Below, piece after piece: positions 10,296 to 22,160 of a stretch of DNA of 64,000 nt. Both the position numbers and the translations under genes were made by a program. The stretch's first letter is position 1. Every line of letters begins with the position of its first letter. Source of the stretch: Leuctra nigra (lineage: Eukaryota > Arthropoda > Insecta > Plecoptera > Leuctridae); contig OW203771.1 in NCBI GenBank assembly GCA_934045905.1, forward strand, positions 1,798,001 to 1,862,000, in the 5' to 3' direction. The notes below the pieces were generated by a model, which saw only the letters and a list, made by a program, of their open reading frames with translations, was not told where the DNA came from and did no database searches.

Positions 10296-13200
10296 GTGAG
10301 TTAGATTGCATCATGCAAACAAACAGGAACAGGTTTGCAGACACATGTAAAACATATAATTGCTTGTAAAACATGATGTCCTTAAGGCGTGTAGGAATTA
10401 TTAATTAACGGAACAGGTTGGCTGAGTGATTAACGCTCTGAACTTGTATTCCGGAGGCCCGGGTTCGATTCCCGCGGCCGTCCTTCCTGACTGGGTTTTT
10501 TTCGTGGTTTTCCCTCAATCGACAGGCAAATGCTGGGAAGGTACCCTAATAATAGGCCACGACCGCCTCCTTCTCACTTTCCATCCTTACCTACTCTTCA
10601 CCATCATCTCCCAATCACCATCATAATCATTCATCCGTCGCCATTAGCCTCGCTGCAGAACAGTGCGACGTTAATTCACAGACAAAAAAATATTAATTGG
10701 AAGTGGATGTCAAATCATCACGTCAAATAGTCGAAGAAAACAACACTGCGTTCTTACTTTCGTATGTATTTTTATTACAATCATTCTGCAAACAAAGTCT
10801 TTACTTCCCGGAATTTTCTTCGATGAAGTCATCATTTATTTGGGACTGTAGCCAGATGATAAATGAAGTTATTGAGAAAGAGGCATTGTTGTTTTCTTCG
10901 CCTATTCATAGTGATTAGTGAATATAATGCAACCACATCCAGGTCTGTAGAATGATAATTACGGGACTTATTTAAATCCCATTGAAACAGCAATATATCG
11001 ACAAAATTTGAAAAGGAAATTGTTTGTGGTGAGAATGGTCACGTGAGTGGTAGAATCACTTTTATAATGAGGAAAAACGTTCTTAAAACTTTGGGTGCAG
11101 TAGTTGGCCTATTTCCTATTTTATATTTATGGTCACGTGGTATCACTAGAATACCCTTAATTTGAAAAAATCATCACTAAACAAGTCAATATTAGGATAT
11201 TTACACAGACTTGAGAAGTAACTTAACGAAAGTAATGCGTTACAAATTAATTTAATTACAAAAATTTGATGGTAACGTCCAAGTATTTTCACTACTTTTG
11301 TCAAGGTAATTTGAGGTTAGTATGCGTTAGAAATTGCCTCGCACCCACTGTTGTTTTGTACATATATATATTTTTTTTTATAAATTATGGGATTATATTA
11401 TGAGTAAAGTGAATTTGAACCTGAATTGATTTTCTATCTTTCAAAGTTGATATTTTCACCTAAATGCATTATAATCCCATTGCATCCTGGTTGTAGGATA
11501 GGCGTAATTTTTTACTTTGTTTAGTGTATATTTTTGAAAACGCGGAAGCTGATATATTATTAATTTACCTTTCATTTTAACGTCGAAGTAAATTCGTAAC
11601 TTTTTTCATGAAAAGTAAAGTAATTTAATAACTTTTTAATGACGGTAACGATCAAGTAATTTAACTACATTTAACCCATTTAATTTGTTACGTAATTGAT
11701 TTGCTTTTTAAAAGTAATTTATAAAAGTAATTTATATTTATTTACATGGTATTTGTATATTTACATTTCTAATGTTATATTTGACTTTTTGTCCGCAGGT
11801 GTTGGTGGTGATGGCTGTTAGCGACACTAGCGCTGCGTCAGCTGCAATATCACACCCTGGTGGTGAGAGTAGAAACCTCGGAGATGCAATCAAAACTGTA
11901 GACAAGTATGTACACGGATAGTTGCACATTCTTCTGAATGGTCTTAATTTAGAGCTTCAGTTTATTTATTTTGTTTAATTTACAAAAAGACGACATTCAA
12001 GGTTCCACCATTGCCTCGTCGTCCATATAACCATAAAATTACAATTATAATTAAACAAATAATATTTAACTAGCTAAGGCCCGGAATAACCAAAGTTAAA
12101 TTGTGCTGGATTAACTAACTTTTGGATTAAATTCAATTGTTTCACTCATTTTGAGGTATCTGATTGGCTGCCGCCAATTTAGTCCAATATTAATTAATCC
12201 GGCTCAGATTAACTATGGTTATTCCGGCCCTAAATAATATAACAAATTAATACATTATTAACTATAATAAATGAATTTATACGGGTTTATTTGAGTACTC
12301 GACGCATACAAATATCAACTACAAATCAACTCTCTACTGAGCCTGATTGTAAAACCGTCTAATCTATCTGGAGCATTTCATAATGTTGTGGTTTCTATAT
12401 TGCTTGTATTACGCTTCATTCGGTCCTTGGTTCGACTTCCTGCAGCGATGCGGTCGGTCACGTGATGTCTGAGCAACGTCACCCATTGGCTGACACACAA
12501 CTGGGATTGCATCACAGGGAAAAGAGGTAAAGATTCTTTACTTGGACGTCGGAAGCAGACAGATGACAAATTGCTTGACTTGAAAGTGTATTAATATTAG
12601 TTCGGATGATTCATTTTTTCAGTACGAGTAATTCGAGGAAAACTAAACTGTGGTTACACTAGATTATTTTCTGATGGGAAATTCGGTTTCTTCAGAGCAA
12701 ATGAAGGCTTTTCCCAGTTTCTTAAATTGACAAAGTATTTAGTGTTAGCTCAAGATCCAAAAAAGGAAATACTTTTGTTAACAAACATTACAACAAGAAA
12801 TCAAAAATCGTATCCACGTCAAGTCGAGAAGGAAACACAATTTGACTTGTTGACCGTAAAATTCCACAGGTCAGTTTTGTGGGAACTAATCGGTACTATA
12901 TTTTCACAAGCAATATCATTAAACATAACTAGGAAAACGCTCGGTGTAACGCGTTGATAAGCGAGCACCGGTGTGCAGCACATCTAACCATGATCTATAA
13001 AATAATCACAAATAATTCCTCAAATAATCACTTGCAGGATAACATAAGAGGTCAAATTTTCTTCAGAAACTGGGAAGATTGCCACAAAACCTTGCATTCA
13101 ATATATCCAATAGAAGCAAAATACTTTCCCGTCACTCCCAAAATCACAGCTATTTTTCTACAGATATTGGCTAGATTACCACAAAACCTTATGTTCACCA

Positions 13201-16200
13201 AATACTTCCAAGAATAACAACTCCTGTCAATGTCAAAATAATTGTGAAACAAATGTCACTGCCTACTGATATACCTATACAGAAACAAAGTTATCATGGT
13301 CCAAAGGTATTTTATGAACATTTCGTAGAAGATTTAGTTGCTACGATACCAAAATCAAGTTTCCGATGAAACCAAAGAAGCAAACTTGCTGAATATCATT
13401 TTGACCACAACCAGTATAGTAATATAAGTTTCGTGAAAAAATTAGCCTGATCCATTACTTCGTTTGGCAGGAGACGCCAAAAGCACAGATACAAAAAAAA
13501 ACAGAGATTCGAGCCATAAGTTTCAAGTGGAGACGCTCGCTCCGCTCGCTTAATTAAATTGTTACACACTTTTTACTACAATTCACATGCTAGTGCTTGT
13601 CACTACTTTTCTTCGACTCTGTATTTGGATCCTAACAGACAAACACGGTTCAACAGAGGCAAGCTGTCACTTCGGCCTCCAGTGTCTGCAACAAGTGGCT
13701 GCGATGAAGACTACCCGGAGAAGTGCGATGAAGTTCCACAGGAGAAGAACACAGAGTGAGTCAAACTAGTTCGAAGTAAGGCCGTGAAAAACTGCATTAG
13801 TTTAAACTATTACAAAGTACCTTAGACACTACAATTAGATTTCTTTTCTATGCTGTTTTAAAGTATATAATATATGCTTTTTTTATATTAAAGTTAAATT
13901 ACAGCTTTAATAGCCTTCAATATTCACAAATACATCACTTATTCTCCGGTTCAAACTGAGTGTATTTGTCACATTGAAATTTCACTCATTTTAGCCTTTT
14001 GAAAATTTGATTTAATATCCTTATGTTAGTCTGTTGTATACTCTCAATCTCCTTAGCAGCTTCAAAGCCATGCTCTATTATATAAGCTATTTGAATTAGG
14101 GATGGAGCGAACCTGGATTTTGATATCGACTATCGATATCATTTATATATCGATATTTATCGATATATCGATATCGCGATATATCGATATATTGAAATAT
14201 TGAAATATCGAAATATCGATATATTGAAATATCGATATATTGAAATATCGAAATATCGAAATATTGAAATATCGAAATATCGATATATTGAAATATCGAA
14301 ATATTGATATATGACAATATTATATTTCGATGTAGGTATGGAAATATTGATATATCGCATAAATGCCTTAAATTGCTCCTAAAACTGATAGGAAATTCAA
14401 AAGAAAATTTAAATAGAAATAACACAGCCGTTCCAAAATATAGGGTCACCGGCCAGATAAGAAAGAAATGTGAATAATCTGAGAAATTGTCCTAAAATCT
14501 GATAAACGCTGCACTGCAAATATGAATTATTTTGCCATTGTAGGTATAAACTTCAATTAAGAATATAGTTGTATCATACGGTAACGCTTCGATATATCGA
14601 TATTTCAATATATCGATATTTTAATATTTCGATATTTCGATATTTCAATATTTCAATATTTCAATATATCGATATTTCAATATTTCGATATATCGATATT
14701 TCAATATATCGATATTCAATATATTCAGGTATCGATATTTCGATATTTATTTGATATCGATATATATCGATATATCGATATTTTCTCCATCCCTAATTTG
14801 AATAAAGTAAAGTCAGAAAGTTTCGGTTTTCTGTTGAATTCATTCTATTAGGAACGCTCGCTTCATATAATTGCATAATTTCGCTCAAAATTATATCTCA
14901 ATTTCCATAGGAATGCATTTAGTTCTAGAATCAATTCTCTCACATGAGTGGAAGGTTTGTAACGCTGTGTAATATAGGCATCCTGTCTCACATGTGTGTA
15001 CTGCGGGCTGCCTACATAACATGTACCACTGATTATGTTTGACAGTGAAAGAAAGCTGTCACCGCGACCTGGATTTCTTGCAACACACGAGGGTCGATGT
15101 CCTCAAGGAAGAACTGGACACAACTGTCAAGACTTAGTGGGAACTGTGCAGGAGAAACCTACCAGACACAAGTAAGCAAACATAGGTTGTGTAAAATCGC
15201 GAACTCACTGTTTTTAAAAGTATTTTTTAGAATTTTGTATTTTAACACAATTAAAAAAAGATATTAGCAGCTTATTACTTAGCGTTTTACTTACTTACCG
15301 TACTATTACTAATTATTACTTATAAAAGGGATTATCAGAACGATTATCGCACTGAAGTGCTTTATAGCCCCTGGTTGCCCTGGACATTTCTGAATAAGTG
15401 AGAGAGCGTATGAGAAAAATAGTGAGGAAATCACTTGGTCCGTTCCTCGAGCTTTCTCTGAACTGCTCTCTGTTGCTACAACTTGCACCAGCCCTATACT
15501 TCGGTAGGCCGAAGAAGATAATAACTTGGGCAAGTGATTAAGTCAGCTAAGTTGTATTTTGTGTAATCAAGGCTTTTATGAGATGTATAATTTTAAATTC
15601 CCAGATTTATTTTTAACTGTACAATAAGAAAATAAAGATACGTAGGATTGATGTCGTGGACGTTTTCGGAAGATTCGGTAGGATTGATGATCATACATTA
15701 TTTTATTGCATTTCTATATATTTGCCCAAAAAATCTATATGTAAAATAACTTTTTATAACAAATAAGCATTACTTAATTCAAATGCCCACTGAAATATTT
15801 AGACAATTTAAATGCTATTTCGAAATTAAATTTATTTAAGTATATTAGGGTATGACTTGATAAGATGCATTTTGAAACTTGGTTGAAAATTATACAATAG
15901 CACATTTGCATTTATTTTGAAGAAACTGTTTAACATTGAGTAAGAAAGTGAAATTCTTCATCGTCCTCTTGATTTTCATCGTACTTTGGAACATATTCCG
16001 AGCCACTGCTCTCAAAAGAATGATCTAATGTCCCCGTGATATCAATTAGAATTACATTCCTAGAATTACTGTGTTAAGGGAGGGGAGGACGATGGTGAAA
16101 TTTCTAACTTCTACAATAAAATTGCAAACTCAAATTTTCTGGGTTTAGGTATGTACACAAAAGAATATTGATTGTTCTTTTTTAAATTCAAAATTTTAGC

Positions 16201-17133
16201 TTCAAAAATTGTTTTTGTTGAAAAGCTCACTTCTAGTTTTTCTAGTTTTATTTCCTAATATTTTGTGATAATAACATCCAAAGAATATTTTAGGATAGGC
16301 ACTTAAATCCATTATCAAACATTTAGGAGGAATTTTGAAAAAAATATTATATCAGTATAAATAATTACAAACATTTATGGTTTCCATTTATTTTCTTATT
16401 AAAAGTTTGTAAAATAAATACATAATACATAATTACATACGGAACAGGTTGGGTGAGTGGTAACGCTCTGAACTTGTATTCCGGAGGTCCGGGTTCGATT
16501 CCCGCGGCCGTTCTTCCTGACTGGGGTTTTTCGTGGTTTTCCCTCAGTCGACAGGCAAATGCTGGTAAGGTACCCTACTAATAGGCCATGACCGCCACCT
16601 TCCCACCTACCATCCTTACCTACTCTTCACCATCATCTCCCAATCATCATCATAATCATTCATCCGTCGCCATTAGCCTCGCAGCAGAACAGTGCGACGT
16701 TAAGCCCCAGACCAAAAAAAATACATAAAAATTAGCAACAACTTCAACAAAGACTATGCGAAAACCATTGTAATCTAATCATGTTTACACACACACAAAA
16801 ATGAAGACGATCACGCAAGAAAGTATGAGATAAATTTGCATTATCAAGTAATATTATATCATATTGCATATGAAATATTGTACCATTGTACTGCTCTCCC
16901 ATTATAAAGCATTGCGTTATCACAGAAAAGTAATTAAATACAGTATCTTACTAGAGAAACTTTCATTTAAAAGAGTTCATGTATATTTTATAACATACAT
17001 TTCATTTCTATTCCGATACTTGCCGATACATGTAATTATAAGGGCAAATAGTCATCAACAGCACGGACATCTAGATCAACCTGAAATTCAACATTCTCTC
17101 TGTTTCAGGCCAGCTCCGAGGGGAAGAAACTAA
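10269..17133 (+). CDS. Secreted two-repeat cysteine peptide, 133 residues, 5 exons; family not recognised
   Basis: Exons are 10269-10295, 11799-11905, 13639-13755, 15046-15171 and 17109-17133. All have GT-AG borders and phases fit (0, 2, 2, 2); total 402 nt including TAA. Residues 1-22 or so are a signal peptide split across exons 1 and 2 (MKMLTTTVL / VLVVMAVSDTSAASA). Exons 3 and 4 encode homologous repeats. Each starts KLS-x-RP, continues AT-x-x-G, has two cysteines (7 or 8 residues apart), and ends QEKNT or QEKPT. The tail is KPAPRGRN. Exons 3 and 4 are both phase 2-2, so they could be duplicated without breaking the frame. The internal homology is the best evidence that this frame is the real one. 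A second frame through exons 3-4 is also open to a TAG at 15136-15138, but the exon 2 phase does not lead into it. I know no named family that matches; a secreted signalling or defence peptide is possible. Confidence 0.7.
10410..10690 (+). mobile_element. tRNA-derived SINE, copy 1
   Basis: The tRNA-like head has box A (TTGGCTGAGTG) and box B (GGTTCGATTCC). Then come a conserved body (GGCCACGACCGCCTCCTT) and a tail ending GTGCGACGTTAA with an A-rich end. It lies in intron 1 of the secreted-peptide gene. Relatives are at 16441, 23766, 34411 (reverse), 39290 (partial) and, more distantly, 55960 (reverse). Confidence 0.85.
10735..11155 (+). mobile_element. Foldback-type repeat, partial copy
   Basis: Homologous to 47312-47950. 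The shared blocks are GTTGTTTTCTTCGCCTATTC, AATCACTTTTATAATGAGGA and the terminus GGTCACGTGGTATCAC at 11133-11148. The other terminus is not clear here. Non-coding. Confidence 0.6.
11799..11905 (+). CDS. Secreted peptide exon 2
   Basis: The acceptor TTTTTGTCCGCAG precedes it and the donor GTATGT follows. It finishes the hydrophobic core (VLVVMAV) and adds SDTSAASAAISHPGG and a polar stretch to KTVD. The cleavage site is probably near SAASA or ASAA. Confidence 0.68.
12078..12230. mobile_element. PIF/Harbinger-like MITE with TAA target duplication
   Basis: 153 bp with inverted ends GGCCCGGAATAACC and GGTTATTCCGGCCC. TAA lies directly on both sides (12075-12077, 12231-12233). A 3-bp TWA duplication with GG-starting ends is the PIF/Harbinger pattern. 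Intronic, non-coding. Confidence 0.78.
12929..13556 (-). mobile_element. Helitron-like non-autonomous element, family B copy
   Basis: Read on the reverse strand it ends in CAACGCGTTACACCGAGCG, TTTTC, CTAG, followed by T. The opposite end is AGCGAGCGGAGCGAGCGTC (13532-13550). The same termini occur at 48683-50187 and 59145-59601, and the CTAG-type end also at 56236, 57101 and 8977. A short palindrome shortly before a CTRR terminus fits Helitrons. A clean 5' TC is not seen, so the class is tentative. Confidence 0.55.
13639..13755 (+). CDS. Secreted peptide exon 3, repeat 1
   Basis: Acceptor CCTAACAG, donor GTGAGTC, 117 nt, phase 2 to 2. It encodes repeat 1: RGKLSLRPPVSATSG, then C-x7-C and VPQEKNT. 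It lies just after the Helitron-like element ending near 13556. Confidence 0.68.
14097..14795. mobile_element. hAT-like palindromic element built from a CGATAT satellite
   Basis: Ends TAGGGATGGAG and CTCCATCCCTA, with an 8-bp target duplication ATTTGAAT at 14089-14096 and 14796-14803. The arms at about 14126-14356 and 14585-14775 are made of ATCGATAT / ATTGAAAT hexamer-like repeats in opposite orientation, around a 230-bp non-repetitive centre. TAGGG ends plus an 8-bp duplication indicate hAT. The open frames here (FDISIYRY-type) are only satellite translation. Confidence 0.85.
15046..15171 (+). CDS. Secreted peptide exon 4, repeat 2
   Basis: Acceptor TGTTTGACAG, donor GTAAGC, 126 nt, phase 2 to 2. 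It encodes repeat 2: ERKLSPRPGFLATHEG, then C-x8-C (CPQGRTGHNC) and VQEKPTRH. Similarity to exon 3 at both ends suggests exon duplication. Confidence 0.7.
15172..17108 (+). other. Secreted-peptide intron 4
   Basis: AT-rich, with one SINE (16441-16725). I see nothing else supportable in 15172-16440 or 16726-17108. Confidence 0.6.
16441..16725 (+). mobile_element. tRNA-derived SINE, copy 2
   Basis: Nearly the same as copy 1 with intact box A-like and box B sequences. It ends GTGCGACGTTAAGCCCCAGACC plus an A tract. The best-preserved copy in the window. Confidence 0.87.
17109..17133 (+). CDS. Secreted peptide exon 5 and stop
   Basis: The acceptor is TCTCTGTTTCAG. One base completes Lys, then PAPRGRN and TAA at 17131-17133. 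No AATAAA was pinned close downstream, and a MITE begins about 45 bp later. Confidence 0.62.
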
Positions 17134-17177
17134 GTTCACACTGGAAACATATGATATGCGAAGGAGGTAATTATATT

Positions 17178-17646
17178 CGCGGACTCAAAGGGTTATCGTA
17201 GAGGTGTGAGTTTCTAGATCACATAGTTCAGCTGTTTGCATGTACCAAGGCTTAGCATTATTGAGTCATTATTGTATAAGATATCGCCCAATAAGCAAAG
17301 TCAATCACAAAGAACAAAGATCACAATCAGATCACAAAAGGAAAAACACCTCAAACCACGTCAAACCATTTTGGAAGAGATTTTAGTGTTAATAGGGACT
17401 TTTTTATGGTTTTCATAGAAAAATCTTTTCCACTTCTGTTTGAGGTGATTTCCATTGAATTTGAAAGAACTTGATGACTGTGCAACACTCAATTGTATCA
17501 ATTGAAATGTGCTTCGAGGTTGACTTACTTATTCGGCGATATCTTATACAATAATGACACAACTTGGTACAAGCCTTAAATACGTCACAAAATTGTACTG
17601 TGTTCTCTAGAAACTCAAACCTCTACGATAACCCTTTGAGTCCGCG
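17178..17646. mobile_element. MITE with long terminal inverted repeats
   Basis: TCGCGGACTCAAAGGGTTAT at the left end is matched by its reverse complement at the right end (to about 17645). Homology continues inward for roughly 100 bp (CTCTAC, TTTCTAGA, AAGATATCGCC). TTATA lies on both sides; a TA duplication is possible. It starts about 45 bp after the stop codon of the secreted-peptide gene. A C-run of about 15 follows at 17657. Confidence 0.72.
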
Positions 17647-18389
17647 ATTATAATGACCCCCCCCCCCCCCCTCGTGCCTTCCATGTGGCCCTCCAGAGAT
17701 GCCCCGGTTGCACCACCAAGTCTGGTGCACGACCCGGTTGCACCACCAAGTCTGGACAGCTCATTGTCGTTGCCATGTATATAAAATATATATTTATAGT
17801 ATTTGGACGATGAAATAAATACATATTCGTACACGTGCATATGTTAATTAATATCGAGGGACATTCCAAAAGTACCGCAAACTATTTTCTTTACTTAGAA
17901 GTAGGGTTATATTTTAATCAGTACAATTCTACCATCCATTTATACTATCCGTCTGGTACGAGCGAGTCCAGACGTTTCTGAAGATTTTCGTGGGTGAGCC
18001 ATTTTCCACGGACAGGTTGGTATGAATGCAGAAAGCTCTTTCAGACAGAGTAAAATGAGGGGTAAATATGCAAATCATTCATATTTACGTCGCAAGTTCA
18101 GAGAAACATAGGAACAAACAATCTGATTCAATATTGGAACATTAGCCGGGGGATGTTCAATTCACTTTTTGTCGGAAAGCCATTTTCTTACTTTTATATT
18201 TGAAAACAGTAATTACCCAACACAATATATTTTGAATGCGGAAAGTTGGCTTCTGCAAGCTATACATATACCTCACGTTAAAATTTTTTTTCTTGGGATC
18301 TTATATTGCAGATGTACGTACACTTAGCCAAACAAAAATTTAATGTTCAATAAATCTGATAGGCTGATAAATGTAAGATCGCACTATCA

Positions 18390-18522
18390 GAAGTCAGTCC
18401 AAGCGATCTTATTGTCTCACTCTAGTAGGTGACCTCACATTTCAATGATAACATAATACAACATGATAGCAGTCATTCAAATTTGGTCAACGTTCAAGTT
18501 TTGTTTGGCCGAGTGTACATAC
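18390..18522. mobile_element. MITE fragment related to 4705-4850
   Basis: Shares GAAGTCAGTCCAAGCGATCT and the stretch ending GTTTGGCCGAGTGTAC with 4705-4850. The core GTGACCTCACATTTCAATGA links it loosely to the family at 36155, 37486, 48075 and 59905. Confidence 0.6.
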
Positions 18523-18808
18523 ATGGATGTAACAAAATTAATATAGTTAATTTGAACGTTTACGACACCGACCCAATGAAACTGGTACGATGTTGATTTG
18601 TAACTCACAAAGTGATTATAGGTAGGAATTAACTCTTCTCCCGCAGTGAGGTCAAACTAGACGCAATGCCAAGAGTCATCCGAAGGCTAAACAATGTCGG
18701 TGGTTCGACCAAGAAAAACGTCGCGTTTTCCATGCCGCGTCTGGGCATGAAAATAACACCTCGTGGGTTTGCAGCCTAAAGCAAGGCATCATGCATAAGA
18801 AAATCGTT

Positions 18809-19547
18809 CCCCCAGTTCAAGACTAAGGTCGGTGACAGGCAAAGATGAACCCACTATACCTACCTGGCATCACTATACCTGGTATTGCCAGGTATAGGGC
18901 GGCCCATGCTAGCGCGGGTTCATCTTTGCCTGTCACCGACCTTACGTTATCTGCAAAACTTCATTGTTGAGAAACGACGTTTTTATATTTCAAAATCGCC
19001 TAACAAATTAGAATAACAGTTAAATGGTATCATTATTTTTATGTAATTAGTCTCAACAGAAATACGCATTACGTACTTTTAAAAATATTGATTGGATTAT
19101 TATAATTGGCAATATTAATTAATAGGTACATTTATTGTTTAATACAACGTTATTTGCAGATAGTGCAGTTTTGCACTAACATTCTTCTCAAGTTGTATTT
19201 CTAAAAGACAGATTTAACATGGTAAATTCCAGAGCAATTACACTAACTGCACATAATGTTGTCTTTAATTTAGTTTTGACTCCAGGTTTACATAAAATAA
19301 TTCTGGTGCAAGACTACACTATCTGCAAATAGCATAGGAAATTTGCAGATAAGGTAGTAGTACTATTGAACGAATTAAATGTTGAAAATGACCTATGGGT
19401 AATACAACGTTATGTGGTCTAGGATGACCAAATTATGAAATATAAGAATTTGCATCATTGGACATAATAAAAGAGGTCCTGACAAAGACATTTTAGTAAA
19501 AAAAATGAGATAACGTAGTCTTCAACTGGGGGGGGGGGGGGGGGGGG
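18809..19547. mobile_element. Outer inverted-repeat element interrupted by a smaller one
   Basis: The left end CCCCCAGTTCAAGACTA is continued, after the nested insert, by CGTTATCT (18945-18952). The right end (19508-19530, reverse strand) reads CCCAGTTGAAGACTACGTTATCT. A run of about 18 G ends the element. Internally, TTTGCAGATA / TATCTGCAAA motifs recur at 19154, 19319 and 19342. Confidence 0.72.
18826..18942. mobile_element. 117-bp hairpin MITE nested in the 18809-19547 element, TA duplication
   Basis: Arms 18825-18852 and 18916-18943 are perfect 28-bp reverse complements (AGGTCGGTGACAGGCAAAGA...). A second palindrome (ATACCTGG...CCAGGTAT) sits in the loop. TA lies on both sides (18824-18825, 18943-18944) and the insertion splits the outer element's ACTACG exactly at TA. 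This is the Tc1/mariner target signature. Confidence 0.85.
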
Positions 19548-20880
19548 ACGAAATGTTTGCCTCGTTTTCATGGCAAAATAATTCTATATGACCGCTTTCA
19601 GGAGGAGGTTTTGAGCTGCCAGACCATTATTTACATTGAAATCGTGCGTGTAAAATGTCAACAAATATTGCTAGTGACTATTATAGGCGTTAAATACCTA
19701 ATGAATGGTTATTCAATATCATACGATTGTATACACTTCGTATTTTCACGGTTTAAAATACTAATCGATGTAGAAGTTTGGTGCACTGACATATGTCAAT
19801 AGAGGTTAAGTAAATATAACATGTACCATGTACTGATGAAAAGTGTTGTTTCACATGTACTTATTTGAGTAAACATTTGTATACAAACCAGGAAGAAGTA
19901 GTCAGATTGCAGGAAGTGTTTGGAGCACACAGTCATTGAGTCTGCAGCTCGATCAATCCGCATTTCCTGCACTCCAAACTCATTTTAAACACACTCGCCT
20001 AAGTTGGAAATCTGCAAACTACCGTCTCTATTTCTTTTAGCCACAGAATATCAAGATAAAACGCAACAAGATTTATGAGAACTAACCTTCTTCTTCGACG
20101 AAAAAGTAGCAATTTAAAATCGAAAAGAGGGTTACCAGCGCAACTATTCTCCTATGTGTTGTTACTTTTAAGCGCCAGATGGCTCTCTGAAACATTTCTA
20201 CAGACCTTCGAGAGATGAATAACCCAGGTATCGCATTGTTCAAAGATTCAAAACAATCATTAAAGATATCAAAAAGCAAGATAATAAAGTGACATTTAGA
20301 CACCATGGATAAAAATAATAAAGTAACTAAATAACCTGTTGCCACTTTTCTAGCAATAGTGGACAGTAAACCAAGCTACGACTTCGACCAAGTATGGGAT
20401 GTCGATTGGTGAACTTATTTAAATTTACCTAGATATAATTAGTAATTGTTAGATATATCAATACAATGCATAAGCTAAATAAAATCAATATCAATATGTG
20501 ATCAATCAATGTGTACACAATATTTCAGCACGATCGGCGAAATGGTGCGACCTTTTCGATGTAACAAACAATAAAAACAAACAATAACGGAATGGTGTCG
20601 AAGGAGTCGAAAATAATTTGTAACGAATAGTTTAAGTATTTTATTCAAATAAAAAATGTTTACATTATAATCATTATATAATCACTTCTATGTGATAAAT
20701 GCAGAGGATCTGTCGAGGTCAGGTCACTACAACATACTCTTGACCTCTAACAGATGACGTTGGTCAGCGCATCTTCAAGGACTTGTTATGCTAATCATTG
20801 GGGCTCGACTCGACTCTCAGACTTGTTTTCTTCTCCGGCGGCTGCAGATGCTTTGTTCCCAGCATCACAAGCAGTGGTTG
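19548..20880. other. No gene recognised
   Basis: AT-rich sequence. There is a short inverted pair at 19918-19978 (GCAGGAAGTGTTTGGAG / CTGCACTCCAAACTC) and paired AGGTCA half-sites at 20715-20748. An 87-codon minus-strand frame at 20082-20345 lacks recognisable features. Confidence 0.5.
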
Positions 20881-21383
20881 ACTAGGTGGGGAGGGGGGGG
20901 GGGGGATCGGGGGGATATATTGATAGTTCCATCCCCCCATGGACAATATGTCCACTTCACCATCCCCCCATGAAAGATTTTAAATCAGCCATTTTCTTCA
21001 AGATAATACCATTACCAGAGAATTTTTCAATTTTAGTCTCAAGACGCCATTTGTAGAGATAAAAATAAGCTAAAAATAGCGTCAAAAACGCATAGAAATG
21101 CACCAAATTCATTTCTGATATTAAAAAAAACACATCTGGGGCTGTGCGCAGGTGCGTGAAGTTGACCCCCCCCACCCCAGGACAAATTCTGGGACCCGGC
21201 GCAAAAATTTGTGCCCAATTTGTGCTACAACCCTGCAAATTTTTAGAATGTGTGCTCTGCTAGTTTCCGAGATTTCAACCCCTAAAGATGGGGGGGGGGG
21301 GGGTCAACTTCACGCTCCCCCCCCCATGTCAGCACAATTCTGGGACCCGGCAAAAAAAATTGGGTAACTGTAGTCTGTACCCA

Positions 21384-21858
21384 ACTGTCTCCAACTGTCT
21401 CCAACTGTCCTCAACTGTCTCCCCAACTGTATCCAACTGTCTCCAACTGTCCGCAACTGAATCCAACTGTCTCCAACTGTCCGCAACTGTCCTCAACCGT
21501 CCCTATCTGTGTCCAACTGTCCCCAACTGTTTTTAACTGTCCCCAACTGTCTTCAACTGTCTCTAACTGTCTCCAACTGTTTAAAACTGTATCCAACTGT
21601 CCGCAACTTCCCTTACTGTCCCCAACTGTCCCCACATGTCTCCAACTGTCTCCGCAACTATCAAGAACTGTCTCCAACTGTCCCCAACTGTCTCCAACTG
21701 TACGCAACTGTCTCCAACTGTATCCAACTGTGTCCAAATGTCTCCTCAACTGTCTCCAACTATCTCCAACTGTCCCCATCTGCATCCAACTGTCCCCAAC
21801 TCTCCCCAACTGTCTCTAACTGTCTCCAACTGTCCCCAACTGTCCCCACCAACTGTCA
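21384..21858 (+). repeat. 10-bp minisatellite, forward arm
   Basis: About 45 variant copies of CCAACTGTCT. The units are degenerate (CCCCAACTGT, CGCAACTGTC) but keep CAACTGT. At 21850-21862 the orientation flips (CCACCAACTG, then CAGTTGGAGA). Confidence 0.95.
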
Positions 21859-21861
21859 CCA

Positions 21862-22160
21862 CCAGTTGGAGACAGTTGGAGACAGTTGGAGACAGTTGGG
21901 GTGGTTGGAGACGGTTGGGGACAGTTGAAGACAGTTGGGGAGACATTTGGAGACAGTTGGGGAGACATTTATAGACATTAGGATACAATTGGAGACAGTT
22001 GCGGACAGTTGGAGACAGTTGGGTTCAGTTAGTGACAGTTGTAGACAGTAGGGGAAAGTTGGAGACATCTGGAGACAGTTGGATACAACTTGAGACGGAT
22101 GGTGAAAGATGGTGACAGTTGGGGACAGTTGCGGATAAGTTGAAACAGTTTTAACTGTTG
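21862..22160 (-). repeat. 10-bp minisatellite, reverse arm
   Basis: The same unit in opposite orientation (GGAGACAGTTG), decaying toward 22160. It is followed by an AT-rich stretch of about 430 bp (22160-22585) with no repeat. Confidence 0.93.

Noticed and set aside
14096..14754. Frames rich in FDISIYRY
   Set aside because: Translation of the CGATAT satellite within the hAT-like element.
20082..20345. 87-codon minus-strand frame with hydrophobic start
   Set aside because: The hydrophobic start is weak, no motif, and AT-rich composition explains it.
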